Assembly: GCF_000367365.1 (NCBI RefSeq)
Contig: NZ_BARF01000014.1
Span: forward strand, 186,001 to 250,000
Origin: Streptomyces prunicolor NBRC 13075
GTDB taxonomy: Bacteria > Actinomycetota > Actinomycetes > Streptomycetales > Streptomycetaceae
DNA: 64,000 bases
Reading direction: 5' to 3'
Shown: one piece after another, positions 46,544 through 55,372 of the stretch
How positions within the stretch are numbered: position 1 is the stretch's first letter
Layout of the letters: each line of letters opens with the position of its first letter
The notes under the pieces: model-generated
Seen by the model: only the letters and a program-made list of their open reading frames with translations
Databases searched by the model: none
What the model was told of the DNA's origin: nothing
Translations under genes and position numbers: made by a program

Positions 46544-47478
46544 CCGGGACATCGAACGGGACCATGAACGGGACACCGCGCAAGGAACGCCCGGCCGAAC
46601 CCCTGCTGGTGGCCGAGGACTTGGTCGTGGAGTACCCGTCGAAGGGCTGGCGCAAGCCGCCGTTCCGGGTGCTCAAGGGCGTGTCGATCAGCATCGGCGC
46701 GGGCGAGACGCTCGGGCTGGTCGGTGAGTCGGGCTCGGGCAAGACCACGCTGGGCCGGGCCGTCCTCGGACTGGCCCCGATCGCCTCCGGCACCGTCCGC
46801 TTCGACGGCAAGGTCATCTCGGGTCTCGGCGCGAAGGAACGCCGGGCGCTGAGCAGCGACATCCAGGTGGTGTTCCAGGACCCGTACACCTCCCTCAACC
46901 CTGCGATGACGGTGAACGACATCCTCAGCGAACCGCTGCGCGTCGCGGGTACCCCTCGGGCGGAGGCCGAGAAGCGGGTGCGGGATCTGCTCGACCACGT
47001 ACGGCTGCCCGCCGACGCGGGGGAGCGGCTGCCACGGGAGTTCTCCGGCGGACAGCGCCAACGCATCGCCATCGCACGGGCGTTGTCCCGGGACCCGAGG
47101 GTCATCGTCTGCGACGAACCGGTCAGCGCACTGGACCTGTCGACCCAGGCCCGGGTACTGGACCTGTTCGTCGAGATCCAGGAACGCACCGGCGTCGCCT
47201 ACCTCTTCGTCACCCACGACCTCTCCGTGGTCCGGCACATCAGCCACCGGGTCGCGGTCATGCGCGGCGGGGAGATCATCGAGACCGGCGACGCGGCGAC
47301 CGTCACCACCGCACCCCAACACCCGTACACCCAGCGGCTGTTGCTCGCCGCGCCGGTGCCGGACCCGCAGCGGCAGGCGGAGCGCCGGGCCGAACGGCGA
47401 CGGCTGGCGGCGGTCCTGGCGGCCGGCACCTCCACGGAAGTTCCCACCAACGCCTCGATGTCGGGAGACCGAGCATGA
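46540..47478 (+). CDS. Dpp/Opp-type ABC ATPase (DppF-like)
   Basis: A 312-residue cytoplasmic ATPase: Walker A GESGSGKTT near residue 64, Q-loop VVFQDPYTSLNPAMTV, signature FSGGQRQR, Walker B VIVCDEPVSALD, switch histidine in FVTHDLS and the terminal HPYTQRLLLA. It pairs with the fused DppC-DppD protein to make the asymmetric ATPase dimer of the importer. It overlaps the genes on both sides by four bases. Confidence 0.92.
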   Translation: MTGTSNGTMNGTPRKERPAEPLLVAEDLVVEYPSKGWRKPPFRVLKGVSISIGAGETLGLVGESGSGKTTLGRAVLGLAPIASGTVRFDGKVISGLGAKERRALSSDIQVVFQDPYTSLNPAMTVNDILSEPLRVAGTPRAEAEKRVRDLLDHVRLPADAGERLPREFSGGQRQRIAIARALSRDPRVIVCDEPVSALDLSTQARVLDLFVEIQERTGVAYLFVTHDLSVVRHISHRVAVMRGGEIIETGDAATVTTAPQHPYTQRLLLAAPVPDPQRQAERRAERRRLAAVLAAGTSTEVPTNASMSGDRA

Positions 47479-48962
47479 CGCTGCCCAACCCCACCGTCCC
47501 CGGCTTCCACCCGGACCCCAGCATCACCCGCGTCGGCGACGACTACTACCTCGCCTGTTCCAGCTTCGAGTACCTCCCCGGCATACCGCTGTTCCACAGC
47601 CGCGACCTGGTGCACTGGGAGCAGATCGGCAACGTGGTGACCCGGCCGGGGCAGTTGGCGGTGGAGAAGGTCCCGACGCTCGGCGGTGCCTGGGCGCCCA
47701 CCATCCGGTTCCACGACGGCCGCTTCTGGCTGGTCGTCACCGACGCGATGGGGCGCGGCAGTCTCATCTTCACCGCCGACCGCGCCGAGGGCCCCTGGTC
47801 CGACGGCATCGTCATGGAAGGCGTGCCCGGCATCGACCCAGACCTCGCGTGGGACGCCGACGGCACCTGCTTCGTCACCTACTCGGGACTCCAGCTCGAC
47901 GGAGACCGCGCCGGCGAGCACCTCGGCGTCCAGCAGGTCCGCATGGACCTGGAAACGGGCCAAGCCCTCGAAGAACCACGGTCGTTGTGGTCGGGCACGG
48001 GCCTGATGTTCCCCGAGGCGCCGCACCTCTACGAGATCGACGGCACCTGGTACCTCCTGATCGCCGAGGGCGGCACCGAACGCGGGCACTCCGTGAGCAT
48101 CGCCCGCGGTCCCCGTCCGGACGGCCCCTTCGAAGGCTGCCCGGCCAACCCGGTGCTCAGCGCCCGCAGCACCGACCGCCCGGTCCAGAACACAGGCCAC
48201 GCCGACCTCGTACGCACCCCCGACGGCGGCTGGGCACTGTTCCTGCTGGGCATGCGCCCCGGCGGACTGACCAGGGCTTTCTCCCCCATGGGCCGGGAGA
48301 CGTTCAGCACCACGCTGGAATGGGTCGACGGCTGGCCGGTGGTGCAGCCGGTCCAACTGACCCCGCCCACCGCACCGGTTGAGCACCACGACGACTTCAC
48401 CGGCGCCCAACTCGGCCTGGAATGGCTGTCGATACGGACCCCGGCCGCCGACTGGTCCTCTCTCACCGAGCGCCCGGGCCACCTCGTCGTACACGCCGAC
48501 GGCTCGACCATGGACGACCCGCGACCCCGTTTCGTCGGCCGCCGCCAGCAGCACCAGGCGGCCGTCTTCTCGGTCCGCGTGGACAGCGATGGGGGAGTCG
48601 GCGGGTTGAGCCTGCGGATCGACGAACACCATCACTACGACGTCGAGGTGGGCGCCGGCATCGCCCGTGCCCGCGCCCGGGTGGGTCAGCTCTGCCAGAC
48701 CTGGGAACAGCCGCTTCCCGCCGGGCCGGTGACCGTACGGATCGAGACCGAGCCGGTCAGCGGCATGGGGCTCGACGCCCTCGGCCCGGACGTGGTCCGC
48801 CTGTCCGTCGACTCCGGCACCGGACCGGTCGAACTCGCGGCGCTCGACGGCCGCTACGTCTCCGCCGAGACCGCCGCGTCCTTCACGGGCCGAGTCGTCG
48901 GCATGTACGCCGCCGAAGGGACCGTCGCTTTCGACCGGTTCAGGTACCGGGGCGAGGACTGA
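47475..48962 (+). CDS. Glycoside hydrolase family 43 (beta-xylosidase / alpha-L-arabinofuranosidase)
   Basis: A 495-residue enzyme without signal peptide. The five-bladed propeller has its catalytic base aspartate in PGFHPDPSI (residue 14), the pKa-tuning aspartate in GIDPDLAW (about 121-123) and the acid glutamate in MFPEAPHLY (about 181). The C-terminal third (from residue 305) is the beta-sandwich (LSLRIDEHHHYDVEVG) common in xylosidase-type members. It should release xylose or arabinose from short imported chains. It overlaps the ATPase gene by four bases, tying it to uptake. Confidence 0.9.
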   Translation: MTLPNPTVPGFHPDPSITRVGDDYYLACSSFEYLPGIPLFHSRDLVHWEQIGNVVTRPGQLAVEKVPTLGGAWAPTIRFHDGRFWLVVTDAMGRGSLIFTADRAEGPWSDGIVMEGVPGIDPDLAWDADGTCFVTYSGLQLDGDRAGEHLGVQQVRMDLETGQALEEPRSLWSGTGLMFPEAPHLYEIDGTWYLLIAEGGTERGHSVSIARGPRPDGPFEGCPANPVLSARSTDRPVQNTGHADLVRTPDGGWALFLLGMRPGGLTRAFSPMGRETFSTTLEWVDGWPVVQPVQLTPPTAPVEHHDDFTGAQLGLEWLSIRTPAADWSSLTERPGHLVVHADGSTMDDPRPRFVGRRQQHQAAVFSVRVDSDGGVGGLSLRIDEHHHYDVEVGAGIARARARVGQLCQTWEQPLPAGPVTVRIETEPVSGMGLDALGPDVVRLSVDSGTGPVELAALDGRYVSAETAASFTGRVVGMYAAEGTVAFDRFRYRGED

Positions 48963-49018
48963 GCCTGCCTCCCGTCCGAGACAGCCGACCGGCACCGAGA
49001 GAAAGTCACCAGCACCGT

Positions 49019-51226
49019 ATGGGCACTTCCTCCCCACGCATGCTCTTCGGAGCCGCGTACTACACCGAGTACCAGCCGTACGAACGGCTCGCACAGGACC
49101 TCGACCTCATGGCCGAGGCCGGATTCAGCGTCATCCGGGTCGGCGAGTCGGTCTGGTCGACCTGGGAACCCCGCGAGGGCCAGTTCGCACTCGACTGGCT
49201 GCAACCGGTGCTCGACGCCGCCCAAGAACGCGGCATCAAGGCGATCATCGGCACCCCGACCTACGCCGTCCCACCCTGGCTGCGCCGCAAGTACCCGGAA
49301 ACGGCGGCCCGTTCCGGCACCGGGCAGCCCATCCCGTACGGCATGCGGCAGGACGCGGACTACTCGCACCCCGCCTTCCGGCATCTCGCCGAGCGGCTGG
49401 TCCGCAAGATCGTGGGGCGCTACGCCGACCACCCGGCCGTCATCGGCTGGCAGGTCGACAACGAACCCGGGCTACGCATCTTCCACAACGACTCGGTGTT
49501 CCAGGGCTTCCTCGACCACCTCCGCGACCGCTACGGCGACGTCGAGACCCTCAACCGCCGCTGGGGGCTGACCTATTGGTCCCACCGGTTGCAGGACTGG
49601 GCGGACCTGTGGACCCCCGACGGCAACTCCACCCCGGCGTACGACCTCGCCTGGCGCCGCTACCAGTCGCAGCTGACGCAGGAATACATCACCTGGCACG
49701 CCGAGTTGGTGCGCGGCCTCGTACCGGAGCACCACTTCGTCACCACCTGCGTCGCCCTCGGCCAGCAGGGCCTGGACATCTCGGCCATCGGCAAGCCCCT
49801 CGACGTCGCCGGCGCGAACATCTACTACGCCACCCAGGACGGGCTGGCCCTGCCGGGTCCCGACGAGCCGGAGGGCGGCCTGTACCCGTTCTTCGTCGCC
49901 TGGTCAGGACCCGCCTGGCTCTACCTCCAGAACGACATGGCGCGCGGCATCCGCCAGGAACCGTTCCTCGTCATGGAGACCAACGCCACCTCGATCGGCG
50001 GCTCCGCCGACAACTTCCCCCTCTACCGCGGCCAGGCCCGCCAGGCCGTGTGGAGCATGGTCGCGCGCGGTGCCAGGATGATCGAGTACTGGCACTGGCA
50101 CTCCCTGCACTACGGCGCCGAGACCTACTGGGGCGGCATCCTCGGCCACAGCCTGGAACCCGGCCGGACCTACGACGAACTCTCGGCAATCGCAGGGGAG
50201 TTCAAGCAGGCCGGCAGCGCGATCGAGGGCCTGCGCCCCCGCAGCGACGTGGCGATGCTGCTGTCCGCCGACAGCCGCTGGGCCATGGAGTTCATGGCAC
50301 CGCTCCGGGGCAACACCCCTGCCTGGTTCGGCGATCCGCAGTCCTACGACCGCATCGTCGCCGCCTTCTACCGGGGACTGTTCGACGCCGGACTGTCCGT
50401 CGACATCGTTTCCCCGGAACAACTGCCGCCCAGTCCGGAGGAGTTGGTGGAACGCTGGCCGGTGCTGGTCGTCCCCGCGCTGTACATCGCGGACGATGCG
50501 ACACTCGACCTGCTGCGCCGGTACGCCGAAGCCGGCGGCCACCTCGTGCTCACCCCGCGCACCGGCTACGCCGACGAGGAGGCCGTCGCCCGGCACACGG
50601 TGATGCCCGGAGTGCTGCGCCCCGCCACGGGAGTGCGCTACCAGGAGTTCACCAATGTGCTGACCCCGGTCACGGTCACCCAGGGGGACGGGACGTCGTA
50701 CGGTCCCGCCCTGCACGGACACGCCACCGCCTGGGCCGATGGACTGATCGCGGAGGGCGCCACCGTCCTCGCCGGGTACGACCATGCGCACCTGGGCCAG
50801 TTCGCCGCCGTCACCACGCACGAGTACGGCGACGGCCGCGTGACCTATGTCGGTACCGTCCCGGACCGCGAGCTCTCGCGCAGCCTCGCGGACTGGATCG
50901 CCGCGGTCTCGGTCCCCTCCGACGCCTGGCGCGAGGACCGGCCGCCGTCCGTCACCTGTACGTCGGCCACGACCGCCGACGGCGCTGTCCTGCGCTTCGT
51001 CCACAACTGGGCCTGGGATCCAGTCGGTTACCGCCTACCAGGAGACGTCCGCGACCTCTTCACCGGCGAGCGCTTCGCCGCCGGAACCGCACTCGAACTC
51101 GGCTCCTGGGACGTCCGGTTGTTCATCGAGCGCGAGGGCGACAGTCCCTTGGACCGGACACCCACCGCCACCACAGTTCCCACCGCCCCCACTTCACCTT
51201 CACCTTCACCGAGGAGGACGCCGTGA
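49019..51226 (+). CDS. Glycoside hydrolase family 42 beta-galactosidase
   Basis: Encodes 735 residues and no signal peptide. The N-terminal TIM barrel starts FGAAYYTEYQPYERLAQD; the acid/base glutamate is in GWQVDNEPG (about 149) and the nucleophile glutamate in FLVMETNATS (about 320). A trimerisation domain (residues 390-620) and a short C-terminal beta domain follow. GH42 enzymes remove terminal beta-galactose or, in some members, alpha-L-arabinopyranose. The ribosome site is weak; 56 bases separate it from the GH43 gene, the only loose junction in the second half of the operon. The end overlaps the GH3 gene (GTGA). Confidence 0.9.
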   Translation: MGTSSPRMLFGAAYYTEYQPYERLAQDLDLMAEAGFSVIRVGESVWSTWEPREGQFALDWLQPVLDAAQERGIKAIIGTPTYAVPPWLRRKYPETAARSGTGQPIPYGMRQDADYSHPAFRHLAERLVRKIVGRYADHPAVIGWQVDNEPGLRIFHNDSVFQGFLDHLRDRYGDVETLNRRWGLTYWSHRLQDWADLWTPDGNSTPAYDLAWRRYQSQLTQEYITWHAELVRGLVPEHHFVTTCVALGQQGLDISAIGKPLDVAGANIYYATQDGLALPGPDEPEGGLYPFFVAWSGPAWLYLQNDMARGIRQEPFLVMETNATSIGGSADNFPLYRGQARQAVWSMVARGARMIEYWHWHSLHYGAETYWGGILGHSLEPGRTYDELSAIAGEFKQAGSAIEGLRPRSDVAMLLSADSRWAMEFMAPLRGNTPAWFGDPQSYDRIVAAFYRGLFDAGLSVDIVSPEQLPPSPEELVERWPVLVVPALYIADDATLDLLRRYAEAGGHLVLTPRTGYADEEAVARHTVMPGVLRPATGVRYQEFTNVLTPVTVTQGDGTSYGPALHGHATAWADGLIAEGATVLAGYDHAHLGQFAAVTTHEYGDGRVTYVGTVPDRELSRSLADWIAAVSVPSDAWREDRPPSVTCTSATTADGAVLRFVHNWAWDPVGYRLPGDVRDLFTGERFAAGTALELGSWDVRLFIEREGDSPLDRTPTATTVPTAPTSPSPSPRRTP

Positions 51227-53799
51227 CCCGGCAGCCCACCACCGACGCCCCCTCCACCTCCTCCACTCCCTCCGCAACCGACGAAGCCGAGCTCGCCAGG
51301 CGCCTCGGCGCGCTCACCCTGGAGCAGAAGGTGCGGCTGCTGACCGGCGCCGACTTCTGGTCCCTCCACCCCGAACCCGCCGTAGGGCTACGCCGGTTGG
51401 TCGTCTCGGACGGACCCGCCGGAGTCCGCGGCGAGCTGTGGGACGAGCGCAGCCCCTCCGCCAACGTGCCCTCGCCCACCGCGCTCGCCGCCACCTGGGA
51501 CGAGCCCCTGGTCGAACGGCTCGGCGGACTGCTCGCCAACGAGGCGCGCGGCAAGGGCGTCGACGTCCTCCTCGCCCCCACCGTGAACCTGCACCGAACC
51601 CCGTACGGCGGACGGCACTTCGAGTGCTTCAGCGAGGACCCGCTGCTCACCGCCCGCATCGGCGTGGCCTATGTGCAAGGTGTTCAGGGCGGCGGCGTGG
51701 CGGCCACCGTCAAGCACTTCGTCGGCAACGACTCGGAGACCCAGCGCATGACGCTCGACGCGCGGATCGGCGAACGCGCCCTGCGGGAGCTGTACTTGGC
51801 GCCGTTCGAGCGGATCGTCGGCGAGGGGCGGGTCTGGGCCGTGATGGCCGCGTACAACGGGGTCAACGGGCACCCGATGACCGAGAGCCCGCTGCTGCGC
51901 CAAGTGCTGCACGACGACTGGGACTTCGACGGCCTGGTGATGTCGGACTGGTTCGCCGCCCGTACCACCGAGCCGTCCGCCCGCGCCGCACTCGACCTGG
52001 TGATGCCCGGCCCGATCGGCCCGTGGGGCGACGCGCTGGTCGCCGCCGTACGCAAGGGCAAGGTCGAGGAGGCTCTCGTCGACGACAAGGTGCTACGACT
52101 GCTGCGCCTCGCCGCCCGGGTCGGCGCGCTCAGCGATATCCCCACCACAGCCACCCCACTCCACCACGACGCCGCTTCCGTGGCGACCCGACTGCGCGAG
52201 ACCGCCGCTGCCGGATTCGTGCTTGCCCGCAACGAGGACGCCCAACTGCCCCTGGACCGGGCGGCGTTGAGCCGGGTCGCCGTCCTGGGACCCAACGCCG
52301 CCGCGGCCCGGACCCTCGGCGGAGGCAGCGCCACCGTCTTCCCGCCGTACACCGTCTCACCGCTCGGCGGCATCCGCGCCGCCCTGGGCGACGACGTCGA
52401 GGTCACCCACGGCGTCGGTGTCACCCCGCAAACTCGCGTACCCGCGGCGGCACTTGCCCACCTCCGCCATCCCGACGGCTCAGGCGAGGGCGTGGAGGTG
52501 AGCTTCCTGGGCGAGGACGGAACCCTGCTCGGCTCCGAGCGCCGTAGCGGAGGTGCCTATACCTGGATGGGGTCCTACGGCCCCGGAGTCCCGATCGGTG
52601 AGGTCGCCCGGGTGGAGGTGCGCACCGTGATCCGCGCGACTGACGCCGGCCGGTACGCCGTCGGAGGCTCGGGCATCGGACGCTTCCGGATGTCCGTCGC
52701 CGGGGCCGAGGTGTTCGACGTACGGCTTCAACTCCCGCCGGGCGCCGACCTGGTGGAGGGTCTGATGACCCCGCCGCAACGTCTCCACACCGTCGATCTG
52801 GCGGCGGGCGAGGAGACCGAGGTAGTCCTCACCCACGACATACTCACTCACGACACAGTCACTCACGACGCGGTCACCCACGATGTCGACTCGTCGGACG
52901 ATGCTCTGGGCGACGCGGTCACCATGTTCCAGCTCAACCTCCAGCCGCCGCGCGGCAGCGACGACGAGGAGATCGAGCGGGCCGTGGCACTCGCCCGCGA
53001 GGCCGACGTCGCCGTGGTCGTGGTCGGCACCACCGAGGAGGTCGAGAGCGAGGGTTTCGACCGCGACAGCCTCGCCCTGCCCGGCCGGCAGGACGAACTC
53101 GTCCGCCGGGTCGCCGAGGCCAACCCCCGTACCGTCGTGGTCGTCAACTCCGGTGCGCCGGTGTTGCTTCCGTGGTCCGAGGAGGTCGCGGCGGTACTGC
53201 TCGCCTGGTTCCCCGGCCAGGAGTTCGGCAACGCGCTCGCCGACGTCCTGCTGGGCGTCGCGGAGCCGGGCGGCCGACTGCCCACCGGCTGGCCCGTGTC
53301 CGAGGAGGGGCTGCCCGCCACCGAGCCGGTCGACGGCGTACTCGCCTACGACGAGGGGCTGTTCATCGGCTACCGGGGCGACGGCCGCACCGGATGGCAG
53401 CCGCCCCGCTACGCCTTCGGCCACGGACTCGGCTACACCACCTGGGACTACGTCTCGATCGACGCCCCCGGCGAGCTGCCGTCCGGCGCCGATCTCACCG
53501 TAGAAGTACGGGTACGCAACAGCGGCACCCGGCACGGCAAGGAGGTTGTGCAGGTGTACGCCGGCCGCCCGGGCGGTGCCGTGGAGCGCCCGCTCCGCTG
53601 GCTCGCCGGGTTCGCCGTGGTCGAGGCGGCGCCCGGCGAGGAGGTCGTCGCGACGGTCACCGTGGCCGCGCGGGCGTTCGAGCACTGGGACACCGAAGGG
53701 GGCGGCTGGGCAGTCGAGTTGGGGACCTTCACCCTGGAAGCCGGACCGTCCTCGGCGACCCTGCCACTGGCCGTCGACATCGCCGTCGGCAACTCATGA
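51223..53799 (+). CDS. Glycoside hydrolase family 3 beta-glycosidase with PA14 domain
   Basis: Encodes 858 residues. The catalytic barrel comes first ([39 protein letters not shown]), with the nucleophile aspartate in VMSDWF at about 242. The second sandwich domain is interrupted by a PA14 insert (residues 405-525; [19 protein letters not shown]) and a fibronectin-like C-terminus ([19 protein letters not shown]) closes the protein. No secretion signal. A short THD repeat lies after the PA14 insert. The GTG has GAGGAGG five bases upstream. It probably removes beta-linked glucose or xylose; PA14 inserts often narrow specificity to branched substrates. Confidence 0.9.
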   Translation: MTRQPTTDAPSTSSTPSATDEAELARRLGALTLEQKVRLLTGADFWSLHPEPAVGLRRLVVSDGPAGVRGELWDERSPSANVPSPTALAATWDEPLVERLGGLLANEARGKGVDVLLAPTVNLHRTPYGGRHFECFSEDPLLTARIGVAYVQGVQGGGVAATVKHFVGNDSETQRMTLDARIGERALRELYLAPFERIVGEGRVWAVMAAYNGVNGHPMTESPLLRQVLHDDWDFDGLVMSDWFAARTTEPSARAALDLVMPGPIGPWGDALVAAVRKGKVEEALVDDKVLRLLRLAARVGALSDIPTTATPLHHDAASVATRLRETAAAGFVLARNEDAQLPLDRAALSRVAVLGPNAAAARTLGGGSATVFPPYTVSPLGGIRAALGDDVEVTHGVGVTPQTRVPAAALAHLRHPDGSGEGVEVSFLGEDGTLLGSERRSGGAYTWMGSYGPGVPIGEVARVEVRTVIRATDAGRYAVGGSGIGRFRMSVAGAEVFDVRLQLPPGADLVEGLMTPPQRLHTVDLAAGEETEVVLTHDILTHDTVTHDAVTHDVDSSDDALGDAVTMFQLNLQPPRGSDDEEIERAVALAREADVAVVVVGTTEEVESEGFDRDSLALPGRQDELVRRVAEANPRTVVVVNSGAPVLLPWSEEVAAVLLAWFPGQEFGNALADVLLGVAEPGGRLPTGWPVSEEGLPATEPVDGVLAYDEGLFIGYRGDGRTGWQPPRYAFGHGLGYTTWDYVSIDAPGELPSGADLTVEVRVRNSGTRHGKEVVQVYAGRPGGAVERPLRWLAGFAVVEAAPGEEVVATVTVAARAFEHWDTEGGGWAVELGTFTLEAGPSSATLPLAVDIAVGNS
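52831..52890 (+). repeat. Four 15-bp in-frame repeats (THDxx) inside the GH3 gene
   Basis: Codons for [15 protein letters not shown] and THDVD follow each other at 52831-52890, each 15 bp, between the PA14 insert and the second domain. The nucleotide copies are nearly identical (ACTCACGAC plus six), suggesting a recent slippage expansion in a surface loop. Confidence 0.75.
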
Positions 53800-55367
53800 G
53801 TGATACACGGCCGGAAGCGGACCCGGTGATCGCCCCCTGGCGGCAGACCGAGATCACCCTGACCGGGACCCGCGACCACGCCAACCCGTACACCGACCTC
53901 GACGTATGGGCCGAGTTCACGCACGATTCCGGGACCGTCCTGCGCCGCCCCGCCTTCTGGGACGGCGGCCGGGTCTGGAAGGTCCGGTTCGCCTCACCGC
54001 ACACGGACGGCCGCTGGACCTGGCGCAGCGGCAGTTCCGTGGCGGACGAAGGACTGTCCGGGCCGGGCGGAACGCTCGTCGTACGCCCCGCCGCTGAAGA
54101 CGCCAACTCCTTTCACCGGCACGGGTTCTGGCGTATGTCGCCCGGTGGGCGCAGCCTGGTGCACGCCGACGGGACACCCGCGCTGCTGGTCGGCGACACC
54201 GCCTGGGCCCTGCCCTGGCGGGCCACCGAGGAACAGGTCACGGAGTATGCGGCGGACCGGCGGGCCAAGGGCTTCAACGCGGCCCTGCTGATGAGCGTCC
54301 AGCCCGACATGGACGCGCGCGGCCCGCGCGACCGCACCGCCGACGAGGGCTTCGACGTCGGCTTCGAGGACCTGCCCACCGGACACCTCACCGCCCTGAA
54401 CCCGGCGTACTTCCAGTACCTCGACCGGCTGATCGGTATCCTCCGCGACCAAGGGATCGTCCCCGTACTTCAGCCGCTCTTCCACGGGTTCGGCTGGAAG
54501 GGCCTGCGCGTGGCGGGCCCGGTGGTCCCACCGCAGGAGTACGCGCGCTACTGCCGCTATCTCGTCGCCCGCTACGGCGCCGCCCCCGCCGTCTACCTGG
54601 TCGGCGCCGACGGCGAGGGCCGCGAACCGCAGATCGCGGCGGGCGGCGCGGAGGTCGGCCACTGGGACGACTACGGCCAGCCCTGCGGCATCCACTACCG
54701 CCCGCACGCCGACAACTCCGCCCACCAGAGCGAGAGTTGGCTGCACTTCCAGTGGTGCCAGACCGGCCACATGGGCGGACACGTCCAGGAACGGGTCGCC
54801 GACATGTGGCGCAACACCCCCGCCAAGGCCGTCGCCAACGCCGAGCCGACGTACGAGAACACCGGCCGCCCCGGCCGCGCCGCAGGATGGTGGCAGGGGC
54901 ACGAGGCCTGGAGCAACCTCTGCGCCGGCGGCACGATGGGCGTGGTCTACGGCGCGGCGAGCCTGTGGCAGTGGCGGCTGCACCCCGCCGAACCCGGCCA
55001 CGAGGAGTTCTTCCTCGCCAAGGACGCCGGCTGGCGGGAGGCGCTGGACTTCGAGGGCTCACACCACGTCGGCCTGATCTCCCGCATCCTCGACGGCCTT
55101 CCCCTCACGGACATGCGCCCCGACTGGCGCTCCGCCCTCGCACCCCGGGGCCTGTCCGTCCCCGGCGTGCTGTACCTCTGGTACGCCGAGGAGGGCGGCC
55201 CCCTGTTCGTCACCGACCCGGAGAACGTCCCGCTCCCGTACCGGGTGATCGATCCCCGCACCGGCGAGACCGTCCGCGAGGGCGTGCGCGCCACGGATGC
55301 GGATCCCGTACCCGACAAAGGCGGAGCCCCACGGGTGTACATCTGCCATGACCCGAGCCGGAGTTGA
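53796..55367 (+). CDS. DUF5060 / apiosidase-like (DUF4038) putative glycoside hydrolase
   Basis: A 523-residue cytoplasmic protein. Residues 12-100 are the beta-sandwich DUF5060 domain ([35 protein letters not shown]). Residues 115-430 are the TIM-barrel DUF4038 domain, whose relatives include the GH140 apiosidases ([38 protein letters not shown]-like aromatic core). A short C-terminal sandwich follows. The exact activity is unknown. Its place between GH3 and GH78 enzymes, with ATGA overlap at its start, points to a rare linkage in the same oligosaccharide, apiosyl being one option. Confidence 0.8.
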   Translation: MSDTRPEADPVIAPWRQTEITLTGTRDHANPYTDLDVWAEFTHDSGTVLRRPAFWDGGRVWKVRFASPHTDGRWTWRSGSSVADEGLSGPGGTLVVRPAAEDANSFHRHGFWRMSPGGRSLVHADGTPALLVGDTAWALPWRATEEQVTEYAADRRAKGFNAALLMSVQPDMDARGPRDRTADEGFDVGFEDLPTGHLTALNPAYFQYLDRLIGILRDQGIVPVLQPLFHGFGWKGLRVAGPVVPPQEYARYCRYLVARYGAAPAVYLVGADGEGREPQIAAGGAEVGHWDDYGQPCGIHYRPHADNSAHQSESWLHFQWCQTGHMGGHVQERVADMWRNTPAKAVANAEPTYENTGRPGRAAGWWQGHEAWSNLCAGGTMGVVYGAASLWQWRLHPAEPGHEEFFLAKDAGWREALDFEGSHHVGLISRILDGLPLTDMRPDWRSALAPRGLSVPGVLYLWYAEEGGPLFVTDPENVPLPYRVIDPRTGETVREGVRATDADPVPDKGGAPRVYICHDPSRS

Positions 55368-55372
55368 TCCCC

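Noticed and set aside
49576..53799. 1407-residue frame read from 49576
   Set aside because: The first part is the wrong frame of the GH42 gene; only the section from GTG 51223 is the GH3 enzyme.
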